DNA of 64,000 nt, taken from positions 1-64,000 of the forward strand of contig JASSUK010000025.1 in the NCBI GenBank assembly GCA_031963045.1, written 5' to 3'. The notes below the pieces were generated by a model that saw nothing but the letters and a program-made list of their open reading frames with translations, was not told where the DNA came from and ran no database searches. Of this stretch, positions 17,214 through 27,092 are shown one piece after another; the stretch's first letter is position 1, and each line of letters begins with the position of its first letter. Source of the stretch: JASSUD01 sp031963045. GTDB lineage: Bacteria; Pseudomonadota; Gammaproteobacteria; Burkholderiales; Burkholderiaceae. Position numbers and translations under genes: made by a program.

Positions 17214-17352
17214 GGCATGTCCTCAATGGCCCAAAAGAGCCCATCTTTGGGGTCGTGGGGTGCCCAGGTATTCACTGTCTTAAGTACATCCGGTCCCTGC
17301 GCTTCTGCTCCCCCAAATACGTTCCCTTTGGGACCATTGAGGACACACCCTA
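17211..17352. repeat. MITE-like element, 142 bp
   Basis: The ends TAGGGCATGTCCTCAATGG and CCATTGAGGACACACCCTA are inverted repeats matching at 17 of 19 positions. There is no coding capacity. It fills the gap between the convergent genes at 16290 and amiC and supplies the stop codon of the former. Confidence 0.8.
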
Positions 17353-17360
17353 GGGTGAGG

Positions 17361-18953
17361 CTACAGCATTTTGCTTTTTGCTAAGGGTGGGTTTTTGGAG
17401 AAATAGCGCTGAATGCCTCTAAAAATAGCTTCAGCCATTTTCTCTCGGTAGGCTGGGCTGCGCAGTTTTGCTTCTTCTTCAGGATTGCTAATAAACGCCG
17501 TCTCCACCAGAATGGACGGGATATCTGGCGCTTTAAGAACAGCAAAAGCAGCTTGTTCTACCAAGCCTTTATGTAGCGTATTGATTGAACCTATTTCTTT
17601 GAGCACAAAACCGCCGTATCGCAGGCTGTCATTGATTTGTGCGGTGGTGGACATATCCAGCAACGCGTGAGAAATCTGTGCATCTTTTGTTTTGATATTA
17701 ATGCCGCCAATTAAATCGGATGCGTTTTCCCGATTAGCCATCCATTTGGCAGCAGCGCTAGATGCACCATGCCCAGACAGCGCAAATACCGAAGAGCCGT
17801 GGGCTGTGGGGGTGATAAATGCGTCAGCGTGAATGGAAACCAGCAGATCAGCGCCTACGCGTTGTGCTTTTTGTACGCGTTGGCTCAAGGGTACGAAATA
17901 GTCTGCATCACGCGTCATGATGGACCGCATATGCACTTGTGCATCAATTTTGGTGCGCAATCTATGTGCAATGTCTAGCACTACATCTTTTTCCCGTGTG
18001 CCATGGGCGCCAATAGCGCCTGGATCTTCACCTCCATGCCCTGGATCAATGGCGATCGTGACCAAGCGCAGAATGCGAGATCGGCTGGAAGGTAGTCCAT
18101 ACCTTTTTTTACCTAAAGAAGCTTGCGTATTTGACGAAGATAGGCCTTTTTCCCTAGTAAAGGGGTCTTCTTTTGATGTAGAAAGCGATTCTTTAGAGGC
18201 GCTATCAGAGCGAGGGGTAGAGCCTGCATAGCGCGCAAAAAACGCTTCACTGTCTTCAGGGGGCGGCTTTCCATTTTTGGGCAACGATGTGTTTTGAGCG
18301 TTATCTAGCCAGACTTGTTTGTACTTGGTTTTTTCTATGAGCTCTAGCAAAGGGTCAGGCGTAATGTCTGGGTAGAGATCAAAAACCAGGCGATACTGAT
18401 AATGTCCAATCGGGCGTAATGTAAAAATTTGAGGGTGTACCGTACCTTTTAAATCAAATACGAGACGCACCACGGTAGGGGTAAATTGCCCTATGCGCAC
18501 CCGTTCGATTTGCGGGTCATTAGGCTTAATTTTGGCAACCAGCGCTTTGAGCGTGGGGTCTAGCGTGAGGGTATCCAGATCGATCACAATGCGATCAGGT
18601 TCATGCAAAATATGAGAGGTATAACTCAGTGCTTGATCGGATTCGATAGCTACGCGTGTGTAATCTTCTGCAGGCCAAACACGTACTGCCAGAATAGATT
18701 TAGCGTATGCGTGCCTTGGAATAAGTGCACTTAATACTAAAAAAGAAAGGCCCGTACGCAGAAATTGGCGACGAGGTGTGGGGGTTACGGTTTCAGTTTG
18801 AGATGCTACTTGCTGATGAGAGCAATCGGCGGCATTTTTTTGCACAGATTGCCGGCGCGCAGCAGCCTGATGTTGACGCTTGAATCGAAGAATTCGCCTG
18901 CGATAAGCCCATAGGGATGCTATCCAGGAAGTGGTAAAGGGCAAGATTTTCAT
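17361..18953 (-). CDS. amiC: N-acetylmuramoyl-L-alanine amidase AmiC
   Basis: AmiC splits the peptide from MurNAc in septal peptidoglycan during cell separation. The 530-residue protein has a cytoplasmic-type basic N-terminal extension, then a twin-arginine signal (PRRQFLRTGLSFLVLSALIP). An AMIN domain follows at about 90-190, then a Ser-rich linker, then the zinc amidase domain. That domain has IDPGHGGEDPGA, GTREKDVVLDIA, LVSIHADAF and the catalytic ETAFISNPEEE. The N-terminal extension of about 60 residues before the Tat motif is longer than usual; a later start is possible. It follows tsaE, as in Burkholderia. Confidence 0.93.
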   Translation of the reverse strand: MKILPFTTSWIASLWAYRRRILRFKRQHQAAARRQSVQKNAADCSHQQVASQTETVTPTPRRQFLRTGLSFLVLSALIPRHAYAKSILAVRVWPAEDYTRVAIESDQALSYTSHILHEPDRIVIDLDTLTLDPTLKALVAKIKPNDPQIERVRIGQFTPTVVRLVFDLKGTVHPQIFTLRPIGHYQYRLVFDLYPDITPDPLLELIEKTKYKQVWLDNAQNTSLPKNGKPPPEDSEAFFARYAGSTPRSDSASKESLSTSKEDPFTREKGLSSSNTQASLGKKRYGLPSSRSRILRLVTIAIDPGHGGEDPGAIGAHGTREKDVVLDIAHRLRTKIDAQVHMRSIMTRDADYFVPLSQRVQKAQRVGADLLVSIHADAFITPTAHGSSVFALSGHGASSAAAKWMANRENASDLIGGINIKTKDAQISHALLDMSTTAQINDSLRYGGFVLKEIGSINTLHKGLVEQAAFAVLKAPDIPSILVETAFISNPEEEAKLRSPAYREKMAEAIFRGIQRYFSKNPPLAKSKML

Positions 18954-19012
18954 GCAGAACGATTATTCAAAAATGCAGCGTGGATGTGGGCTGGTTTTTG
19001 TAGAAAAGTAAA

Positions 19013-19582
19013 TTAAAGGCAATGGCTCAGAAATGTTTGACCCACTTGACTGAATGCTTGGGTGGTTATCCATCTACCGGCAGGTGCAAAAGTAGAACCG
19101 TAATCCGGCACAGGATTCTCCTCTAGCTTCAAAGTAAATAGACAATCCGGAGGAGCAAGTAATGAACCCGCTTGCTCAGGCCATTCGATCAAACACAATG
19201 CGCCTGCATCTAAATAGTCACGAAATCCCAGTTCAAGCCACTCTCGTGGGTTAGCTAAACGGTAAAGGTCAAAATGATAAGCCAGCAGTGTGCTCTCTTT
19301 TAGAGAGAGAGAATACGACTCCAGTAATGCATAAGTGGGGCTTCGAACGCGCCCTTCATAGCCTAATCCTCGCAAAATGGCCCGCACTAGCGCAGTTTTT
19401 CCTCCACCAAGTGGGCCACTTAGATGAATACGTAAGCCTGGAAAGGGGCTACGCGCTGTTTTGGGAGCTTCCTCTGAAAAAAACAGCGTGAGGAGACTGG
19501 CTGCTAGCTTTTGGCCTAACGCAGACGTAGCGGCCTCATCGGGCAGAAAAAACGAATCGGAGGAAAGTGCCTGGGAGGACAT
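19013..19582 (-). CDS. tsaE: tRNA threonylcarbamoyladenosine biosynthesis ATPase TsaE
   Basis: The ATPase is needed with TsaB and TsaD for the t6A modification of ANN-decoding tRNAs. The 189-residue protein has Walker A GPLGGGKTALVRAIL, the switch-like RSPTYALLESY, YHFDLYRL and CLIEWPEQAGSLL. It lies 59 bp upstream of amiC on the same strand and divergent from queG, as in related genomes. Confidence 0.94.
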   Translation of the reverse strand: MSSQALSSDSFFLPDEAATSALGQKLAASLLTLFFSEEAPKTARSPFPGLRIHLSGPLGGGKTALVRAILRGLGYEGRVRSPTYALLESYSLSLKESTLLAYHFDLYRLANPREWLELGFRDYLDAGALCLIEWPEQAGSLLAPPDCLFTLKLEENPVPDYGSTFAPAGRWITTQAFSQVGQTFLSHCL

Positions 19583-19681
19583 GAAAAACTCTGTAAAAGG
19601 CCAATTTATAGAAGCCTGCTTACAGGCGACAAAAAGAGGAAGAAGTGCTTATCTTAAATGACTTCTGAACGCGGCCTATAA

Positions 19682-19715
19682 TTTAGGGGTGTCCTCAATT
19701 GTCCAAAAGGGTTCA
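19682..19715. repeat. Half copy of the MITE-like repeat
   Basis: TTAGGGGTGTCCTCAATTGT matches the left end of the MITE-like family and continues with the family's internal CCAAAAGGG box. No partner end is found before queG. It lies in the divergent tsaE-queG promoter region. Confidence 0.6.
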
Positions 19716-19771
19716 TAGCGTATCCCATTTCATGCGCACAATATTGATATATGAAGATTTCCTGATTTCTA

Positions 19772-21010
19772 ATGACTAAACCCTTGATGCCCATATCTTC
19801 CCTTTCTGGGAGTAGGGCTGCAATCGATTTGAAACAACTAGCGACGGATATTCGCCTTTGGGGGCGTGCGCTAGGGTTTGATGAGGTGGGGATTGCAGAT
19901 ATTGATTTATCTGCAGCGGAGCCTGGCCTGCATGCATGGTTGGAGGCGGGGTGGAATGGAAACATGGAGTATATGGCTCGGCATGGCACCAAACGTTCGC
20001 GTCCTGATGAGTTGGTTCCTGGCACGGTGCGCGTTATTTGCGTGCGTATGCCGTATTTGCCGGCGATGGAAAGTGATCTTTTACAGGATCTCTCCTCTGA
20101 AAAATCTGCTGAAGAAGAGGGTGCAAAGAAAGAAACCCTTAATTTTGCACAGCGGCGTCGTGCAGAGTTTGCACGTTTAGAAGAGGCTAGTGCAGGCGTG
20201 GTGTCAGTTTATGCGAGAGGCAATGATTATCACGACATCATGCGGCAGCGTTTGCGCCAATTGGCTAAGCGTATTGAAGAAGCTATAGGTTCTTTTGGGT
20301 ATCGGGTATTTGTAGATTCTGCTCCTGTACTAGAAGTGGAGTTGGCACGAAAGGCTAATCTTGGCTGGAGAGGTAAACACACCTTGCTATTGCATCGCGA
20401 TGCGGGATCTTTCTTTTTTTTAGGAGAGATTTTTGTCGATATCCCCCTACCCGCTGATGCAGAGGCAGAGCCGTCTAACGTACTTCAAAACGATGCACCA
20501 AAAGCACACTGCGGTAGCTGCACACGCTGCATTGATGCCTGCCCAACAGGCGCTATTGTGGCGCCTTATCGCCTAGATGCTCGGCTTTGTATTTCTTACT
20601 TAACTATTGAGCTAAAAGATAGTATTCCTATACCTCTACGGCCTTTGATTGGTAACCGCATTTACGGTTGCGACGATTGTCAATTGGTATGCCCATGGAA
20701 TAAATTTGCTAAACGTGCGGTAGATGATTTTGATGTGCGTAATGGCTTGGATCGCGCCTCATTAATAGAGCTTTTTGAGTGGACGGAAGAGGAATTTAAA
20801 ATGCGCTTGGCTCACAGTCCGATTCTTCGCATTGGCCATGCGCGTTGGTTACGCAATATTGCCGTGGCATTAGGAAATGCGCTGCGTCAGGAACCTTCCA
20901 CCCTCTCTTTGGTGCAGCGTGAGGCTATGCTAGACAGCTTAAAAAAACGACTAGACTACCCCAATCCGCTGGTTGTGGAGCATGTACAGTGGGCGCTGGA
21001 GGCGGCGTGA
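19772..21010 (+). CDS. queG: Epoxyqueuosine reductase QueG
   Basis: QueG performs the last step of queuosine synthesis in tRNA, reducing epoxyqueuosine with cobalamin and two 4Fe-4S clusters. The 412-residue protein has the ferredoxin-type motif CGSCTRCIDACPTGA and a second cluster motif CDDCQLVCPWN, plus the N-terminal DUF1730 domain (WNGNMEYMARHGTKR). A variable insert at about 100-130 is rich in Glu/Lys. It stands before ogt. Confidence 0.95.
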   Translation: MTKPLMPISSLSGSRAAIDLKQLATDIRLWGRALGFDEVGIADIDLSAAEPGLHAWLEAGWNGNMEYMARHGTKRSRPDELVPGTVRVICVRMPYLPAMESDLLQDLSSEKSAEEEGAKKETLNFAQRRRAEFARLEEASAGVVSVYARGNDYHDIMRQRLRQLAKRIEEAIGSFGYRVFVDSAPVLEVELARKANLGWRGKHTLLLHRDAGSFFFLGEIFVDIPLPADAEAEPSNVLQNDAPKAHCGSCTRCIDACPTGAIVAPYRLDARLCISYLTIELKDSIPIPLRPLIGNRIYGCDDCQLVCPWNKFAKRAVDDFDVRNGLDRASLIELFEWTEEEFKMRLAHSPILRIGHARWLRNIAVALGNALRQEPSTLSLVQREAMLDSLKKRLDYPNPLVVEHVQWALEAA

Positions 21011-21060
21011 TGGCACATCATCGTTATTGCTGTTTCAATATTTTCAGGAATTAAACTAGC

Positions 21061-21600
21061 ATGCTGACCAAAACACAGCCATCTTTTGTGCAAACTGATA
21101 TCAACCCGAGTAGAGGCGCTAAACAGCTCGTTCCGCCTTGGCAAGCAGTCATTGCTGCTCCTTTTGGGAAAGTAGGTATAGGTACTACGGATAGCGCAGT
21201 GTACAAAATTGCCTATTTAGAGAAAGATATTCCTGAGATTGCCCCGCAAAGCAAGCTTGCAGAACGTGTGGTGGCTCAATTAAAACAGTATTTTGAGAAC
21301 CCTTCTTTCCTATTTGATTTGCCTTTGAGCGCAATGGGCACCGCTTTTCAGCAAAATGTATGGCAAGCGATTTCTGCTATCCCTTTAGGGAAGACCTCTA
21401 CTTACGGTGAACTCGCAAAGCAACTTGGCAGTGGTCCGCGTGCGGTTGGCCAAGCGTGTGGCATTAATCCTTTGCCATTAATTGTGCCTTGTCATCGCGT
21501 GGTACTGTCATCCGGGGGTATTGGTGGCTTTGCAAAACGAGTGGATGCAGATTGGCAGGGCATTAAACGCTGGCTATTAATGCATGAGGGTGCTTTATGA
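21061..21600 (+). CDS. ogt: Methylated-DNA--protein-cysteine methyltransferase (Ogt)
   Basis: The enzyme repairs O6-alkylguanine by moving the alkyl group to its own cysteine. In the 179-residue protein, the acceptor is C144 in IVPCHRVV. The helix-turn-helix part (TSTYGELAKQLGSGPRAVGQ) and GGIGGF follow the family pattern. It lies 50 bp after queG. In Burkholderia xerD commonly follows; here a REP and ptsI follow instead. Confidence 0.94.
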   Translation: MLTKTQPSFVQTDINPSRGAKQLVPPWQAVIAAPFGKVGIGTTDSAVYKIAYLEKDIPEIAPQSKLAERVVAQLKQYFENPSFLFDLPLSAMGTAFQQNVWQAISAIPLGKTSTYGELAKQLGSGPRAVGQACGINPLPLIVPCHRVVLSSGGIGGFAKRVDADWQGIKRWLLMHEGAL

Positions 21601-21639
21601 GGGTGGAGTTTGATAGAACCCTTTTATATATGCATCTCG

Positions 21640-21673
21640 GTAGGTTGGTGGTGGGCAACGTTCCCCAACATGC
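21640..21673 (+). repeat. Single REP palindrome
   Basis: GTAGGTTGGTGGTGGGCAAC begins a 34-bp REP variant that ends CCCCAACATGC. The upstream TTTGATAGAACCCTTTTATA also recurs near 30275, so the mobile unit is larger than the REP alone. It lies between ogt and ptsI. Confidence 0.75.
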
Positions 21674-21780
21674 ATAGCACTTACTTTTAATCTTCGCGCT
21701 CGGTCTATCAACAACTCGCCGTTTTATAACATGCGTAATATCAGTTATTAAATTGCCCAGTAAGCATCAGGAGGTGCTCG

Positions 21781-23604
21781 GTGTCATTTACATTGCAGGG
21801 AATTCCAGTTTCAAAAGGCATTGTGATTGGTCAGGCATGCTTAATGAGCTCAGCCTCATTAGAGGTGGATCACTACGTTATCGAAGCGGCACAAATTGAT
21901 GCGGAAGTGGAGCGCTTTTTTGCAGCGCAGCGCACGGTGCAGCAGGAGCTCGACACGTTGCGCGCAGAATTGCCAGCAGATATGCCAGGAGAGATAGATG
22001 CTTTTTTGAATGTGCACGGCCTGATTTTGCACGATACTTTGCTGACAGGAGCAACGGTTGAGCGCATTCGCTCTCAGCGCGTGAATGCAGAATGGGCACT
22101 GACACAGCAGTTAGAGCATTTGCTGAGTTATTTTAATGAAGTAGAAGACGAATATTTACGCGAGCGTAAATCGGATGTGCAACATGTAGTAGAGCGCGTA
22201 CTTAGGGTGCTAGCGGGTACTTCAACGTCCCTCACGCAGCTCACTAATACATCGAAGACGGGCATGACTCTAGAGGAGTATGAAATAGCTTCCTCTAGCC
22301 TCTCTGAGGGCGAGGTGATGATTGTCGTCGCGCATGATATTTCCCCAGCAGGGATGTTGCATTTCAAAAAACAAGCCTTTGGCGGGTTTATTACCGAATA
22401 TGGTGGACGCACTTCTCACACCGCTATTGCAGCGCGTAGCTTGGGCATTCCCGCCATAGTAGGGGCCCACCAAGCCAGTGTGCTTATACGGCATAACGAT
22501 GTGCTTATTGTAGATGGCGAGGAAGGGGTAGTAATCGTTGACCCTGATCCACGCATACTGCAGGAATATCGAGCACGTCAAAACGCAAAAGCGCAAGCCC
22601 GGAAAACACTGCAACGCCTAGCTTTTGCTCCAGCCCATACCGAAGACGGTACGCCTATTGCGCTGTACGCCAATATTGAGCTACCAGAAGATGTTCCATT
22701 AGCCTTGCAAAGAGGTGCGGTGGGAATAGGACTCTTTCGGACCGAGTTTTTATTCATGAACCGCAAACATTCCTTGCCTGATGAAGAAGAGCAGCTCGAT
22801 GCGTATCGGCGGGTAATACACCTGATGCAGGGCCGGCCTGTCACTATTCGTACAGCCGATATAGGTGCTGATAAAGCATTAGAGGGAGGGGTGGCCGAAG
22901 CGAGCGACCATTTTGGTACTGCGGTGAACCCTGCATTGGGCTTGCGTGCCATTCGCTGGAGCTTAACAGAGCCTACGATCTTCCTTGCTCAGCTCAGAGC
23001 TATCTTGCGTGCTTCTGCAGATGGACCTGTCAAAATACTTTTCCCCATGTTGGGATCTACGCAGGAAATCATCCAAACGCTGGATTGGGTCGAGCAGGCG
23101 AAACAGCAGTGTGCAGATGCAGGTCTGCCTTACGATACAAAAATTAAACTCGGCGCAATGATTGAAACCCCCGCCGCCGCACTTGCTCTGCCTATTTTTC
23201 TCAATCGCCTGGATTTTTTATCTATTGGTACCAATGATCTGATCCAGTACACCCTAGCGATTGACCGCACCGACAATGCAGTCGCCCACCTCTACGATCC
23301 TCTGCATCCAAGCGTGCTGTATTTAATCAGCCACATCCTGCGCCAAGCTAAACAGGCGAGCGTGCCGATATCTATTTGTGGGGAAATGGCGGGGGACCCG
23401 GTCTATACGCGCTTATTACTAGGCATGGGTTTGACCGAATTCTCGATGGAATCCAGTCAGTTGCTTCATGTAAAGCAAGAAATTCTACGCACCCCTTTAG
23501 GATCACTAAAAGGACCCATGCGCGCTTTGCTAGGCGCATACGAAGATGAAGCAATGCAAAAAGCACTATCTAGTTTGGGGCGTGCGGGAGTGGCTAAACC
23601 ATAA
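21781..23604 (+). CDS. ptsI: PTS enzyme I (phosphoenolpyruvate-protein phosphotransferase)
   Basis: Enzyme I passes phosphate from PEP to HPr. The 607-residue protein has the phospho-accepting H213 in GGRTSHTAIAARS, the PEP-binding GLFRTEFLFM, and the C-terminal ICGEMAGDP with the active cysteine. The start is GTG at 21781 with a perfect AGGAGGT 8 nt upstream. ptsH and the EIIA gene that usually precede ptsI are not adjacent, so they are elsewhere or lost. Without sugar EII genes in view, a regulatory rather than transport role is possible. Confidence 0.95.
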   Translation: MSFTLQGIPVSKGIVIGQACLMSSASLEVDHYVIEAAQIDAEVERFFAAQRTVQQELDTLRAELPADMPGEIDAFLNVHGLILHDTLLTGATVERIRSQRVNAEWALTQQLEHLLSYFNEVEDEYLRERKSDVQHVVERVLRVLAGTSTSLTQLTNTSKTGMTLEEYEIASSSLSEGEVMIVVAHDISPAGMLHFKKQAFGGFITEYGGRTSHTAIAARSLGIPAIVGAHQASVLIRHNDVLIVDGEEGVVIVDPDPRILQEYRARQNAKAQARKTLQRLAFAPAHTEDGTPIALYANIELPEDVPLALQRGAVGIGLFRTEFLFMNRKHSLPDEEEQLDAYRRVIHLMQGRPVTIRTADIGADKALEGGVAEASDHFGTAVNPALGLRAIRWSLTEPTIFLAQLRAILRASADGPVKILFPMLGSTQEIIQTLDWVEQAKQQCADAGLPYDTKIKLGAMIETPAAALALPIFLNRLDFLSIGTNDLIQYTLAIDRTDNAVAHLYDPLHPSVLYLISHILRQAKQASVPISICGEMAGDPVYTRLLLGMGLTEFSMESSQLLHVKQEILRTPLGSLKGPMRALLGAYEDEAMQKALSSLGRAGVAKP

Positions 23605-23638
23605 AAGAGCATATACAAAAATCAAAAGTCAGCGGTAC

Positions 23639-23768
23639 GCATGTTGGGGTTCGTGCCTCACCACCAACCTACCGAGATGCATACATAAAATGGCTCTATC
23701 AAACTCCATCCACCATAAGAAAAAGCAAAGCACGGTAGGTTGGTGGTGAGGCACGAACCCCAACATGC
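23639..23768. repeat. REPIN-like pair of REP palindromes
   Basis: A minus-oriented REP (23639-23672) and a plus-oriented REP (23734-23768) flank 61 bp that includes CACCATAAGAAAAAGCAAAG. That internal segment recurs beside the REPs at 30438-30470. It lies between the convergent ptsI and moeB/thiF-like genes. Confidence 0.8.
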
Positions 23769-23851
23769 AAGCCACTGCGTCCTTGAAGGCCTGCTTAAAA
23801 ATGGTCTATTGATTCATTTTTCGTCAGTCCAACCAGCCGCCGTAATTTCAT

Positions 23852-24670
23852 TCATATCTTCTGCCCGCACACAGCACATTCTGCTTGATGCTGAAAATGC
23901 AAAGTATTCCAAACCATATCCAGCGCATTAAAGCGTAAAAGACGGCCGCTCAGTGGGCGGCCGATGTGCGTGAGCATGCGTAGTGCTTCAGTCGCTTGCA
24001 TGGTGCCGATGACGCCGACTAGCGGTGCGAAAACACCCAATGTAGCGCAGGGTGTGCAATCAGGTACGGTGAGAGAGGGGGGAGTTTGTAAGCCTACATC
24101 AGCAACAGCCGTTTCTTTTTGTGCTGGAGGCGTTAGGCTTTGAGGAAACAAACAGGCATAGCACGGAGAATGCGATGTGCGTAGATCAAAGGTGCTGATC
24201 TGGCCTTCAAATCGTTCTGCGGCGGCGCTGATCAGAGGCTTTGCATGGGTAACACAGGCTTGGTTGATAGTGTAACGTGTAGTGAAGTTATCGCTGCAGT
24301 CTAAAACCAGATTGACACGAGGCACCCATGCATCGAGTAAGGCCGGATCTGCTCGTTGATCGAGCGTGTGGATTTGGATTTCAGGATTGAGCGCCGCGAG
24401 TGTGGTTTTAGCCGAGTGGGTTTTGAGCTGGCCTACTGTGTGCGTGGTGTGCGCAATTTGCCGCTGCAAATTGGTTAAATCTACAGTATCTCCATCGCAT
24501 AACGTAAGCGTGCCTACGCCGGATGAAGCGAGATACATCGCTGCTGCGCAGCCCAGTCCCCCTAATCCAATAATCAAAACGTGTGATTGTAGTAAGCGTT
24601 CTTGGGCTTCGGTGCCAAACTCTTCAAGGAGGAGGTGCCGGGCATAGCGCAGCAGCTGAGCATCATTCAT
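23852..24670 (-). CDS. ThiF/MoeB-family adenylyltransferase
   Basis: E1-like enzymes adenylate the C-terminus of a ubiquitin-like sulfur carrier (ThiS or MoaD). The 272-residue protein has the nucleotide-binding GLGGLGCAAAMYLASSGVG, the conserved DLTNLQRQI, and LVLDCSDNFTTRYTIN. Cysteine pairs CYACLFP and AECAVCGQ suit the structural zinc site. The choice between ThiF and MoeB cannot be made without the partner carrier gene. Its start overlaps the ctpA end by 8 bp, so the two are translationally coupled. Confidence 0.9.
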   Translation of the reverse strand: MNDAQLLRYARHLLLEEFGTEAQERLLQSHVLIIGLGGLGCAAAMYLASSGVGTLTLCDGDTVDLTNLQRQIAHTTHTVGQLKTHSAKTTLAALNPEIQIHTLDQRADPALLDAWVPRVNLVLDCSDNFTTRYTINQACVTHAKPLISAAAERFEGQISTFDLRTSHSPCYACLFPQSLTPPAQKETAVADVGLQTPPSLTVPDCTPCATLGVFAPLVGVIGTMQATEALRMLTHIGRPLSGRLLRFNALDMVWNTLHFQHQAECAVCGQKI

Positions 24671-26237
24671 TAGCTTGGATTATTTTTTTACTTTGCGCCT
24701 GTTGGGTTTTTGCCGATGCGGAATAACGCACGGGCTCACCTTTAAGGTAATGCAAAGCTTGTTTCAGCATGAAATCGTTCGGGCTACCAAATTCAATCGG
24801 TGCACGTTTACGTTCTGCCTCGCGTTGCTGTGGTGTTTTCTTTGCATTGGCCTCTTCTAGCAAGCGTAGTTGCTCCATCTGCTCTGCTTCGCGTGCAGCT
24901 TGCTCTTTTGCCTCATCAGGGTTTTGTTTATTGGCAAGGTGATTGGAATAGTCTGCTTCTCGGGTTACAAGCGCGTCGTCTAAATCGCCTTCTTCATTTT
25001 GATCTATCTTTTGATCGGGATGAATGCCTCTATTTTGAATTGATCGGCCTGAAGGGGTGTAGTAGTAGGCTGTGGTGAGTCTTAATGCGGTATCTGTGGT
25101 CAAGGGCCGTACAGTTTGAACTGAACCTTTACCAAAAGTAGTTTTACCTAAAATAGTGGCGCGTTTATGATCTTGCAGGGCCCCAGCGACAATTTCTGAC
25201 GCAGAAGCAGAGTACGCATTGGTGAGTACGACTAAAGGCACTTTTTTGAAAATAGCCGGTATAGCTTTGAGCGGATCGCCCTTCACGCTAGGTAAACGAT
25301 AATCATCTAGCGTATTGCGGTATACCTGACGAGAGTCGGGTTCTTGCCCGTTAGTGGACACCACAACCGCTTGAGTGGGCAGAAAAGCACCAGCTACGCC
25401 TACCGCACTTTGTAACAAGCCTCCACCGTTATTACGCAAATCTAAAATCAGCCCTTTTAGAGGGTATGCGGGTGATTTTCCTGAAGCAGGGGGGGCACTT
25501 TGTGCATAAATGCGCTTTAGTTGTGTGGCTAGCTCGAGCAGCGTGTTTTCCTGAAAGCTGGTAATACGTAGCCAAGCATATCCCGGCTCCAATGTTTTTT
25601 GCTTCACACTTTTAACGCGAATTTCTGCACGGGTGAGTACCGCTGGAAAGGTTCGATTTTCTGTTTTGCGAAATATCGTGAGGGTGATTTGGGTACCTGC
25701 CGTGCCACGCATTTGCCTAGCCGCTTTATCTAGCGTCATGCCGCGGATGGGTACGCCATTGATGCGCACAATTAAATCGCCTGACCGAAGGCCTGCACGG
25801 GCAGCAGGCGTGTCTTCAATCGGCGAGATAATTTTGACCAAACCCTCTTCTTGCGTAATTTCTATTCCTAAACCCGCAAAACGCCCCCGTGTTTGTTCTT
25901 GCAGTTCTCGGAAATCATTTTCGTCCATATAAGACGAATGTGGATCCAAGCTAGATACCATGCCTTTAATTGCAGCAATCAGTAGTTTTTTATCATCTAC
26001 ATGCTGCACATAGCTGTGCTCAACTTGATCTAGTACTTCCGCAAACAATCGAATCTGCTCGAGAGGGAGCGGGGCGGTAGGTTTTTCTTCGAATACATTT
26101 TGAGTAGGCAAAGAAGAGGGAGGGGAGGTGAGATTTTTCGCATGCACTATGTGCAAAGGTGCACCCAATACTAAGCCGAATACTGCGTACAACGCACAGG
26201 TTTTGAGACGAAGCACAAAAGAAGCAAGGTTATGCAT
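24663..26237 (-). CDS. ctpA: C-terminal processing protease, S41 family
   Basis: This periplasmic protease trims C-termini of envelope proteins. The 524-residue protein has an N-terminal signal-like segment (LYAVFGLVLGAPLHIVHA), then a PDZ domain at about 120-190 (GLGIEITQEEGLVKIISPI). The catalytic core has the Ser-Lys pair S345 (SASE) and K370 (TTFGKGSVQ) at the spacing seen in Tsp. The charged C-terminal tail (RRE- and Gln/Ala-rich) carries no domain. It is 135 bp from gpmA on the same strand. Confidence 0.94.
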   Translation of the reverse strand: MHNLASFVLRLKTCALYAVFGLVLGAPLHIVHAKNLTSPPSSLPTQNVFEEKPTAPLPLEQIRLFAEVLDQVEHSYVQHVDDKKLLIAAIKGMVSSLDPHSSYMDENDFRELQEQTRGRFAGLGIEITQEEGLVKIISPIEDTPAARAGLRSGDLIVRINGVPIRGMTLDKAARQMRGTAGTQITLTIFRKTENRTFPAVLTRAEIRVKSVKQKTLEPGYAWLRITSFQENTLLELATQLKRIYAQSAPPASGKSPAYPLKGLILDLRNNGGGLLQSAVGVAGAFLPTQAVVVSTNGQEPDSRQVYRNTLDDYRLPSVKGDPLKAIPAIFKKVPLVVLTNAYSASASEIVAGALQDHKRATILGKTTFGKGSVQTVRPLTTDTALRLTTAYYYTPSGRSIQNRGIHPDQKIDQNEEGDLDDALVTREADYSNHLANKQNPDEAKEQAAREAEQMEQLRLLEEANAKKTPQQREAERKRAPIEFGSPNDFMLKQALHYLKGEPVRYSASAKTQQAQSKKIIQANE

Positions 26238-26372
26238 GGCGGTGAAATATCCAGATCAAATCGAAGTAATCAGCTATCAGTATGCAAAAAAACAAGGGCG
26301 ATACATAAAGTACAGCTCGAACCCCTAGAAAAAAGGCGCAGTTAGGCTAGGACGTGTCCAGAATGCGCTTTT

Positions 26373-27092
26373 TTACGTAGTTTCTCGCAGAATTTTTTTG
26401 TCTAATACATTGAGTTCTGTGTCGAGCGTATAAAGTATGGGAACCCCATTTGGAAGCTCAAGGCCGACAATATCATGCTCGGAAAGCTTAGCGATATATT
26501 TAATCAACGCGCGCAAAGAGTTACCGTGAGCAGCGATGATGACACGCTTGCCTCTTTTGAGTGCAGGAGCAATAGATTCTGTCCACACAGGCAGCACGCG
26601 CGCAACAGTGTCTTGCAAGCATTCTGTAAGGGGCAGCAAATTGGCTGGTACATGCGCATAACGCGCATCATGTTGAGGATTAAGAGGATCTTCTGCAGCT
26701 AGTGCAGGCGGGGAAATGTCGTAGCTGCGGCGCCACTGCAACACTTTATCTTCCCCATATTGTTGTGCAGTTTGTGCTTTGTTAAGACCCGTTAGCGCAC
26801 CGTAATGCCGCTCATTCAAACGCCATGCATGTACAGTGGGCGTATACATTAAATCCATTTCATCTTGTACTTGCCACAGCGTACGAATTGCGCGCTTGAG
26901 AACTGAGGTATAAGCAATATCAAAAGTGTGTCCTGCTTGTTTTAGCAGACGACCAGCCTGGCGAGCTTGTTCTAAGCCTTTCTCAGTGAGATCTACATCC
27001 ACCCAACCTGTAAAACGGTTTTCCTGATTCCAGGTGGATTCTCCATGACGAATGAGAATAAGGGGGTGAGGTAGCGGGGTGGGAGCGGTCAT
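26373..27092 (-). CDS. gpmA: Phosphoglycerate mutase, cofactor-dependent
   Basis: GpmA interconverts 3- and 2-phosphoglycerate in glycolysis. The 239-residue protein from ATG 27092 has the phosphohistidine motif LILIRHGESTWNQENRFTGW, LKRAIRTLW, and IAAHGNSLRALI with the second histidine. A GTG at 27155 would add 21 hydrophobic residues, but that stretch runs into a half MITE repeat (GGGCACACCCTAA), so it is rejected. Confidence 0.94.
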   Translation of the reverse strand: MTAPTPLPHPLILIRHGESTWNQENRFTGWVDVDLTEKGLEQARQAGRLLKQAGHTFDIAYTSVLKRAIRTLWQVQDEMDLMYTPTVHAWRLNERHYGALTGLNKAQTAQQYGEDKVLQWRRSYDISPPALAAEDPLNPQHDARYAHVPANLLPLTECLQDTVARVLPVWTESIAPALKRGKRVIIAAHGNSLRALIKYIAKLSEHDIVGLELPNGVPILYTLDTELNVLDKKILRETT